In this document: piece after piece, positions 56,661-64,000 of the stretch
How positions within the stretch are numbered: position 1 is the first letter of the stretch
How the letters are laid out: each line of letters begins with the position of its first letter
Origin: Elymus sibiricus
Lineage: Eukaryota; Streptophyta; Magnoliopsida; Poales; Poaceae
DNA length: 64,000 bases
Assembly (NCBI GenBank): GCA_039707655.1
Contig: CM077672.1
Span: 195,152,537 to 195,216,536 of the forward strand
Direction of reading: 5' to 3'
Made by a program: the position numbers and the translations under genes
Notes under the pieces: generated by a model
What the model was told of the DNA's origin: nothing
Seen by the model: the letters and a program-made list of their open reading frames with translations, nothing else
Databases searched by the model: none

Positions 56661-58133
56661 TAACGTCCCGGATCTGAGTTGTAAAGACCGTTCCGGTGGC
56701 TACTGGGTTATTTGCCGGTTTCATGCAAGGGTTTGGATGGTCGTAACCTACAACTAAAACTTGTAGAGTGATAAACTTGCCATTTAAACATTGTTTCACT
56801 AATGACTCATTGTGATATTATATGGAGATAGGTTGTTATGTTAGATGATGCAATGTTACTGTTATTGCGATGATAAAGAATGTGACTTAATAATGACAAC
56901 CTCCTCCGTCAGCTGGATCGAGTCATAGTGCCACCGAACCGAGCTCATCAGTGTAGCCACATTTGCCTTTATGGGGAGGCCCTGACTTGGTCTATTGTCT
57001 TGCCTCTTATCGGTACCACCAAAGAGGGAAGGTTATGCGTGCGTGCTACCCTGGCCTGGTAGGCGTCGATAACCTTGTGAGCCCAAGTTATTTGCGCGCG
57101 GGTCCCCGTTTGGGACAGTTTAGTTTGGCCACGACAATGGCAGGTGTCAGGAGTGACACAGGGGCCACCCAGGACTTGACCCGGAAGGGGTATGATTGTC
57201 GGTGGGACCATAAGACTGCCGGGCAATGGACAAGTTTTGTTGGAGCAGCACCGGTCCACCCGAATGGGAGCAGGTACTGATGTACGAGACCGGGAGCTCC
57301 ATAGTGTTGGTAAAGTGCGCAACCTCTGCAGAGTGTAAGAATCTATTCGAATAGCCGCGTCCTCGGTCATGGGACACAGTTCGTACTAGGTCACACTATT
57401 TGGTCTGTGTCGAGTCTGGAGGAATAAACCATATAAAGTTATTGCTAAGATTGAACCAGAGAAAGGTAAGAGTTGTCAGACCTGCGGTGCAGGTGCCCGG
57501 ACATCGACTGATGTCCAAAGTTTGAAGTGTAGCCAAGGGAGGGCTATGAGAGGAACTTGGATCCGGAAGGATCATGTGAATGAACTGGATTAGTTGCATT
57601 TACTGTTATGCTTTACCTTATTGTCTTCATTTTAGTAGCCATATTGCTGGATAATCCAGTTATGACTTGATAATTAATATTGCTAAATAAATATGCTATG
57701 CCTTAATAGATAATGTTGCTCTAATAACAAATACATGCTTGAATGCCATGGATTGCTTTGCTTGGTGTATATGTTATTTGGTTTGCTTGCGAGTACATTC
57801 AAAAGTACTCAGCGGCCTTCAACGTGGCCAGGTTCAGCTAAGGATCTGTCGAGGAGCGGGAGCGTTCGCAAGCTAGAAGAGTAACCCAGACAGATCCCTG
57901 TGGATTGGAGCCTCTCCAAGTCAGTGCTGCCTTAGTTAGTATTTTCCGCTGCCCCAGCTTTGTAACCATGATGTAATTATTCCAGCCACAATGGCTAATA
58001 AATACATTCTTATTGCAGTTGTGCCTATGTTCATGATACTTGTTGTAAACGCGCACGCCAGAGTGATTTCCTGGGCTGGTGTGTGCCGCGACCGTCTGGC
58101 TACAGTGGTATTCAGGCGGGGTGCCACATTGCT

Positions 58134-58478
58134 CGAGCCCACAACAATGATGCCATAATCGAATGGATGTACGATAAAATATACTCCCTATACGAGTATT
58201 GACAAGAGCATCATTTTGAAGAAGAAGAAGAAGAAGAAGAAAAGGGGTTCACGATAAAAGAATTGTTTCGTACCCCCCATTTACTCAAACTCTTTGAGAT
58301 GCCAGAATCAGAGTATGATAATTCTAGTTTGAATGAACTTGATGCTAATGAATTTGATGTGCAGGAAAGTCATCCTCTGAGTGAGGGCGATAATGATCAT
58401 GAGTCGCTAAGCATCTTATTTGAGGAGCATAGTGTTATTCATAATGACAAACTAGATGAAGGAAATACTCTTGATTGA
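58134..58478 (+). pseudogene. D: zinc-knuckle gag-like ORF, segment 3
   Basis: After E's target duplication the frame of segment 2 continues. It passes one TGA near 58207, a run of eight Glu from a GAA microsatellite (about 58219-58242), and an acidic tail (DNSSLNELDANEFDVQESH), ending at a stop at 58476. It is probably the C-terminal part of the gag-like protein; no domain is recognised. Confidence 0.55.
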
Positions 58479-58883
58479 TCTACACTAATGTCCAACTATG
58501 CTTCTTTGGATGATTTTCTTATGCAGGGAAACCATTAAGGAGTGTCGAATTATCCACTCCAAAGGAAGAATTTTATGAAGTGTTCCCCTACAATGGTAGC
58601 CAAGGTGACATATTAAAAATAATTCATAAGTCTCTAACCTTGCATAGAAGAAGTACATGGAGACATGTCCTACTAGTCAGGTGCATCAGTTCTCGCTTGA
58701 GAGCGAGGACCTCTTCACATACATGATGCCGATGCAACGCAAGAGGGTGCGACTCCAACCACACTTTGCTAAGAGAAGCTCCAAACAGTGGTCGGAGGCA
58801 AGTCCGTCTACACACCGGGTCAATATCCCTTGGGATCCGAGTGGATATATGGTGCATCGAAGCCTAGCTATATGGCTCTAAAG
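58479..58883 (+). other. D: region downstream of the gag-like ORF
   Basis: A short open stretch at 58657-58881 is possibly a decayed coding remnant, but it has no recognisable motif. Nothing else is seen. Confidence 0.35.
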
Positions 58884-58907
58884 AAAGCGCTATCGGGAGG
58901 CAGCCCA
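58884..58907 (+). other. D: conserved AAAGCGCT/GGGAGGC block
   Basis: AAAGCGCTATCGGGAGGC corresponds to the block after protease in element A (20543-20570). In both it lies between the gag region and the palindromic array. Confidence 0.5.
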
Positions 58908-59168
58908 GAAGTAAGTAGGAGTCTTTATTAGTTTTGGGTGTTTATAGTTTAGTTTGCATTCATATTTTTGCATTGGAACTTTGCATGAATTGCTATTAAA
59001 GTTGGTTTGGTTTAAGTCTTCACTAGGTGAAATTTTTCGTCTGCTCAAAATTTTATACGTGGTACAATTGCACTGTTGGATCTTCTTAATATATGCCTAG
59101 TACAAGTGTTGGAGCTAACCCCGTAGGAATTTTTGAAAAAAGGAAGTTCCAGACGAAACAGGGCAAAA

Positions 59169-59475
59169 GACGGCGTTTTATATGACCTCTCACGGTCGTA
59201 TGTGCGGTTGTACTGAGCGAGGGAGGTGCCAACAAAAATATCAAAAGGCAACAGAGCCAACGACGGCGTGTCATACGAGCGCAAGCGCTCATATGCATGG
59301 TCGTATGGTCTCTCGAGCAGAAGCGGCTAAAGATCGAGAGCGCAAGATGGCGTTTGGTATGAGTGCGAGCGCTCGTATGAGCGCTCGTTTGGTTGTGTGT
59401 CGACGCTAGGTGCCACAACAGAGCAAAAGACGGTGGACCGTATGACCGCAAGCGGTCGTACTAGCGCTAGTATGA
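59169..59475 (+). promoter_or_regulatory. D: array of four GACGGC-led palindromic units
   Basis: Units start at 59169, 59262, 59346 and 59429 (spacings 93, 84 and 83 bp). Each has a GACGG or GATGG head and a palindrome such as ACGAGCGCAAGCGCTC or TGACCGCAAGCGGTC. One unit of the same kind is in each D LTR (25555 and 61702). The layout matches the array in A. Confidence 0.6.
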
Positions 59476-61247
59476 AGGTCGGAAAATACTCATTTTTTTA
59501 TTTCTTTGAGCCAAGGTTAGTGGGTTATATTTTAACCGTCCGTTTGCACTCTAATATTTATTATTTACCTTTGAAGCTTCTGAACCAATAAACTTTGTAG
59601 TTCTTCATGTTTTATTTTATTCTTTTTACGTTCGTATACCGAACCATGTTCTTTTTATCTTGTGTGTTATTTTCGCAGAGGTTTGGACCTAGTGTGGTGA
59701 TACATACGGTATGGTGCCAACCGTGTGCAAACCTACACAAGCCACTCGGTCGCTTCAATTCAACAAAGTCTCCAACTACAAGTGCCCGGTTCTACCAGAC
59801 CATATCAAAAATGTTTGATGAAGCGTTGGTCCATGTCCATTTTAAAGGAGAGGTTATTTGCACCTCAACGGTAAAAGTTTTATTACCCTTGCTTACATTT
59901 AAGCTTGGGGAGGTAACCACTTTCCATACTCCCCTTTAATAATCTGCACTTCCTCTTTTCATTTCATGATTTTCTTGAGATTAGTTCTTGCAAAGTTCTA
60001 AGCTTCGGGAAGTTATTTTTGCATGTGTAGAGTTTTGTGCAATGATCTTCATCTGATGAATACTATGCAATCATGTGTCCCACTGTTTGATAAGCTTGCT
60101 TAAGTATGATTGCTCTATATTTGTATAAGGGAATCACTTGCTCAATTTAGGCCCCATATTGCCAAGTTAATGTTTTTATGCACTTTGTTCAAGTTTTTGC
60201 TTAGCTTGGGAACAATCTTGTGATCCTCTGAAAGACATTGCCACAATATCTACTTTTACAAAAGAAAAATAAACGATGATATGGTTGAATAAAAAGTTTG
60301 ACACTTGTTAGAATTGTTTTAAAAGAAAGAGTTATGGAGTAGCTTAACCCATGGTGTTTGATATAATAGACTCAATAGCCCTTGTGAATAAAGTTGTCTA
60401 GAGGAACTTAGTTGAAAGGTGAATGAGATTATGCCAAAATTTGTGTTGCATTTTTACATGGCACTTCAGCTTCTCCCTGGTGCCATGGCCTTGCTACTAT
60501 ATGCACGTGTACATGTGTAAATGTGGCTTCGTCGCCATTCTTGATGTTATGTTGAGAACTCCGCTGGCCAATGAACGATCCACCAGAGTTTTGGCTCAGA
60601 TTTCGGCTATGAGTTTGTTAACGTTCACAGTGGCAACACTGCAGTGAATATTATTTGACTTTCTCTTGAGTGAGTGTGTATGTGGTAATAAATGAGTACT
60701 GATCACAAGAGCTCGAAAGAGACAACATATTGGTCCATAGTACTCAAACTCAAGCCACTGCGAAACCCAAGCATGATCATTTCTTTGGCATGATCCCATC
60801 ACCTGACAATAAAAGTTTTAGCAAACAATGATTGAAGTAAGTGCCTGAGAGCCTTGAGTTGAGAATGTTAGTGGGCATGACTGAAAACTCCATATCTTGA
60901 CTTTTTGACAACTCTTTGTGTTCAAGTTTGTTTAAAAAGAAAAACAACAAAAAGAAATGAATAAGCTAATAAGTAAGAGGATCCAAGTATTTGTTTTCAT
61001 GCTAGATTAAACTTTGACAAGGGGCGTAGAAATTTTTAACTGAAGCTCTAGTGGTTTGGTGATCAAAATAGATGTTACCTAGCAGAGCATGTGCTACCTT
61101 GTATAAATATGTTCTATCTTGCTTATAGCTTGAAGAGAAGACAAGGATACGCCTATGGGCAACAATGTTATTGATGAGCTAGATGGATCAACTTTAGTTT
61201 ATCAACCTCTTTGATCGAGGATGAGCAAGGTTTAAGCTTGGGGATGT
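59476..61247 (+). other. D: 3' region with splice-acceptor-like site, short ORF and polypurine tract
   Basis: A pyrimidine-rich stretch ends TTATTTTCGCAG at 59678, a good acceptor, followed by an open stretch to 59939 that includes MFDEALVHVHFKGEV. It could be a remnant of the third ORF, but no domain is visible. TAAGCTTGGGGAGG follows at about 59900 and the LTR-proximal tract AAGCTTGGGGA at 61234-61244. The 1.3 kb between is AT-rich and non-coding. Confidence 0.45.
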
Positions 61248-62979
61248 TGATGAGTGGATTTTATGCATACTTTTTAGAGTATATTCTAGTGCCAAAATCC
61301 CTCATATCATATCCATCTAGCACTTATTCATATCTCCAATGCATAGTTTTCGGTATTTACTTGTTTTACCAAGTTCATTGCACACTTTTTATTTTTATTT
61401 AGTTTTTATTAGTTTTCCTTTGTTTTGTGGTCTTTGTAGGTGTGTTGGCATGCTCATGGACTTGGGACATCAAAAGAATCAAGCTAGGGGTCAAACCGGA
61501 GAAGTTCCAGGCACCGGATCAAGGCCCTTTGGAGAGTTTGATGATTTGACATTTACCAAAGTGTCCAAAATAAAGATCCAAGGCCACCAATGCATCGGGC
61601 TTTTCTCTAGCAATCCAATGAGCCCAAGAACGTCAAAATCAGAGTTCATATTAAGAAATGGCGACCAAAATACGAAGCAGCTCCCGAAGTCCAGAGTGAA
61701 AGATGGCCTTTCATATGACCGAAGCCGCCCGTTTGAGCGGTCGTTTGAGCTCCAGACGGCCACGAAAATTGGCCAGAACTTTCCAAATTTTGCTCCGATT
61801 TCGTCCCCATTTTTTCCTCCGAGATCCTTGACGACCAAGGCTTCTATTGGACATGGATTTGGCTCCCCTTGAGCCCTTGGATGAAAGGAAGGAGGCCACA
61901 TCAACGGAGGAGACCTGAGGAGGCCTCCTATAAGAAGACCTCCAACCCTAGCCGCCAGGGAAGACCATCTCCATCCTCCACAAGTTCCATCAGCCGCTGC
62001 CACACCTCCATGGCAGAAACTCCACCATAGAGAGAGGGCCAAGACAAGAAGAAGGAGGAGAGGAGGCACCCCCAACACCCGGCGCGGGCCGGAGGGCCGG
62101 TGCCCTCTCCATCGCTGCCGCCACCATGCTCCTCTCCATCTCCAACATCATGTTGGCTTGTAACTTGCCTCTATCCTCTATGTAATCCATCTACATGTTC
62201 GAGTGAATTACTAGTTCTTGGGGAATAGGATGAACTCTAGTTTGTACTAGCACCGAATAATTTTGCGTGATATGAAATAACCTTTTCATGTATTGTTAAT
62301 GTTCTTCGTGATGTTGGGTGAAGTGCACCATCCAACATTTGCCAATTTTGGACACAAGGATATTACTATTGGATGAAGTAGAGAGCGGAGAAAGCAAGTG
62401 ATAGTGCAATCTCTAGGGAAGTGGAGGAGAAAAAGTGATAGTAGTATCCTCTACCTATCCCATCTCTACCAATTCGATAGGGGAATAACGGAGACCACCC
62501 TTTGGCTGCGTCCACGGGGTAAACCCTTAATTTTCATGAGTTGTAACCCTTTGGGGGAGACTATGATGGTGGCGTGCGTGGCACGAAGTCTACCACGAGT
62601 AGAACGTGTTCTGTACCAGGCTCCGCCCACAAATAACTACATGAAAAGTGGCTTAAGTATCCATAGGACGTGCGGGTAGTAATGATTCCGAACGCCTCGA
62701 GAACGCCTTTTACTCAAGCGTCGCCCCCTTTATTTTATTCCCTGTTTTATTTACATTTCTACCTTTGCTTAGTTATTTAGACAAAACCACCCTTATTATC
62801 GTTCCGTTAGCAACCAACGAATAGACTATTTCGAGATAACGTTCTGGGTGTGAACGTAGCCGCGTGTGTGACGACGTAGCTGCGGGGTGGTAGTTACTAG
62901 TGCAACCACCGCTCCCTGTGGGATCGACATACTCTACTTACCGCGAATTGCAATAGCCCTGTGCCCTTGCAGGTCATCA
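61248..62979 (+). repeat. D: 3' LTR
   Basis: 1732 bp, TGATGAGTGG...GTCATCA, followed by GCCGC. The palindromic unit is at 61702-61760 and the TATA box at 61929-61935. Confidence 0.88.
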
Positions 62980-62984
62980 GCCGC

Positions 62985-63481
62985 CCTGCTTCTCCGGTTC
63001 TACGGCTAGATACTTAATATCTCGATTTTTTGTTTTTAGAAGTTTTTTGCTAGGTAGTTTTTTCGAACAAAGTTATATTCGATGTATCATACTCTTAATG
63101 TATATTTCTTTTGTTATTTCCTTGCCTTTCCGAGTAATATGACACGCACAATATAGCTCATGGCCACACATTGCGCGTCATTAACACGGACTCGGGTCTC
63201 TTCAAAGTACCTCAGACTAAAACACCTCGGATCTATAAAAGCATCCAAAAAAACTACGACATTGTACGAGGCTCTTCGAAGCACCTTGACAAGTGTACCT
63301 CGGATCTGTTACAACATTCGATAGCCCTAGGGCACAACATAGACCTGATGTAGGCCCAAACCTTCCAACTTCGTTTTAAGCCACAATATGCACCAATTTG
63401 GACTTGGGACTTTTGCCAAGCTGGGTTACCTGGCTCCAATGTTGACCCCTTATGTTTCCGCACGTTCGGCTAAGGGTGTAC
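62985..63481 (+). pseudogene. B: end of integrase and 3' non-coding tail
   Basis: The integrase frame cut at 25100 resumes here for eight more codons (ending LLLRFYG) to a TAG at 63007-63009, matching the usual HLRRFY end of this integrase type. About 470 bp of non-coding sequence follow, up to element I. No LTR of B was identified. Confidence 0.75.
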
Positions 63482-64000
63482 TGATGACCTGCAAGTGCAC
63501 AGGGCTGTTGTAGCACTTTCGTGATAAGTGAAGTGTCGAACCCACAGAGAGAAAATAGCAAGGAATTACAAACCCCGCAACTATGCTATCACTTACGTAG
63601 TTACGTATGCACCCGAACCGTAGTTTGGAAATAGCCTATTACCGTAAGTTGCTAGGAAGAAAAATAAATGGATAGTGTTTACTAAACTACAAGCAAGAAA
63701 TAAAAGGCAGAAAAATAAAGAGATTAAACTAGGTGAAACGGTGCTTGAGTAATAAACGTTCTCGAGGGACTTAGAGTCATCACCACAAGTATGATGCTGA
63801 CAACACATGATAGACATGGCTCTCTAATTGTATCGCTAAGCCACTTGTATATGATCTCGCATGAGCGGAGCCAATAAATTACGCATTCCCCACTCTGGTT
63901 ATTGCGTACACTCGTGCCACCACCGTGCTTCCCCACTCCGGTTATCACAACGATGATTAAGGGGAGTAAACTCCCCGTGGTCACGGCTTAAGTCTAGGGT
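63482..64000 (-). mobile_element. I: start of a minus-strand LTR, runs off right edge
   Basis: The plus strand begins TGATGACCTGCAAGTGCACA, the complement of a common gypsy LTR end (...CAGGTCATCA). The following text (TAGCACTTTCGTGATAAG, GTCGAACCCACAGAGAG) is typical of the 3' end of grass gypsy LTRs in reverse. No internal sequence is inside the window. Confidence 0.65.

Larger units (their letters stand above)
37279..58128 (+). mobile_element. E: large non-coding LTR retrotransposon (Tekay-related, LARD-like)
   Basis: LTRs start TGTGACACCCTGG and end GCCACA, with a perfect TTGCT duplication (37274-37278 and 58129-58133). The primer site is tRNA-iMet and the polypurine tract is TAAGGGGGGTAGG. 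The 3' LTR is 4483 bp. The 5' LTR is split after 18 bp by F and has an internal deletion of about 2.44 kb. The 2957-bp interior has no gag or pol. The GAGGACAAGATTTTCTTAAG end resembles the 3' end of Tekay-type chromoviruses, so it is probably a non-autonomous derivative. Without F it is about 9.5 kb. Confidence 0.88.
53646..58128 (+). repeat. E: 3' LTR (complete, 4483 bp)
   Basis: It starts TGTGACACCCTGG right after the polypurine tract and ends GGTGCCACA. It holds the full promoter and the 2.4 kb region missing from the 5' LTR. A GAGTAC...GTACTC inverted repeat at 57791-57810 sits about 320 bp before the end, as in F and G. GC-rich frames near 54900-55960 recur in both LTRs and are not genes. 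Confidence 0.88.
25101..62979 (+). mobile_element. D: tRNA-Asp-primed LTR retrotransposon with zinc-knuckle ORF, host of C and E
   Basis: Both LTRs are 1732 bp (25101-26832 and 61248-62979) with a perfect GCCGC duplication (25096-25100 and 62980-62984). After removal of C, E and F the element is about 7.7 kb. It has a tRNA-Asp primer site, a broken gag-like ORF, an AAAGCGCT block, a four-unit palindromic array, a splice-acceptor-like site and a polypurine tract. No protease, RT or integrase is found. The LTRs differ at about 15 of the first 350 positions, more than those of C, which agrees with D being older. I do not recognise the family; the primer and shared motifs point to the Athila side of gypsy. 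Confidence 0.85.

Noticed and set aside
56963..57370. ORFs of 105 and 133 aa in the E 3' LTR
   Set aside because: They overlap on opposite strands and lie in LTR sequence absent from the other LTR; no motif.
1..64000. Cellular genes, tRNA, rRNA or miRNA precursors
   Set aside because: Essentially all sequence is assigned to nested transposons. tRNA-like matches are only the primer sites complementary to tRNA-iMet or tRNA-Asp.

Overview
The window is intergenic DNA from a large-genome grass, most likely a Triticeae species (wheat, Aegilops or barley type). The evidence is the content: a stack of nested LTR retrotransposons with grass-style polypurine tracts, tRNA-iMet and tRNA-Asp primer sites, Athila-like, Tekay-like and SIRE/Maximus-like coding pieces, and a CACTA end with TTTGCCGTCTGC subterminal repeats. 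I found no cellular protein gene, tRNA, rRNA or CRISPR. Family names are from memory and were not searched.

Left third (1-15634): a CACTA transposon end (1-2512, coding strand minus) lies in the 3' part of a Sabrina-like gypsy element, here called H. H's 3' LTR (3384-4252 and 14993-15634) is split by a 10.7 kb minus-strand Tekay-type chromovirus, G (4253-14987). G keeps RT-RNaseH-integrase-chromodomain with two in-frame stops and has lost gag and protease. H itself sits in the left LTR of the next element, A.

Middle (15635-24293): A is a minus-strand Athila-like element with gag, protease and an ATHILA-type third ORF, but no reverse transcriptase or integrase. Its right LTR is truncated and abuts B, a decayed integrase fragment of a second gypsy element (24294-25100, resuming at 62985-63481).

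Right two thirds: B was split by D (25101-62979, target duplication GCCGC), a tRNA-Asp-primed element with a two-zinc-knuckle ORF. D was hit by copia element C (27475-36762, AAGAG) and by the large non-coding element E (37279-58128, TTGCT). E's 5' LTR was hit by F (37297-48659, TTTTC), a non-coding relative of G. A minus-strand LTR (I) starts at 63482 and leaves the window. Joining D's sequence at the C and E target sites restores its reading frame, which confirms the nesting.

Main observation: A, C and D lack pol. In A and C the gag region is followed by a separate third ORF, and that ORF is preceded by a cluster of palindromic repeats that also occur in the promoter part of the element's own LTR. 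In C the motif is CTCGGTNNNACCGAG (about 12 copies in the LTR, about 8 before ORF2, each cluster ending at a TATA box). In A and D it is a GACGGC-led palindromic unit, one copy per LTR and four to six copies inside at about 84 bp spacing. A also has a plausible leader intron directly before its third ORF. This looks like an internal, LTR-derived promoter for the accessory gene, present in a copia element and in gypsy elements. Expression and novelty are untested.
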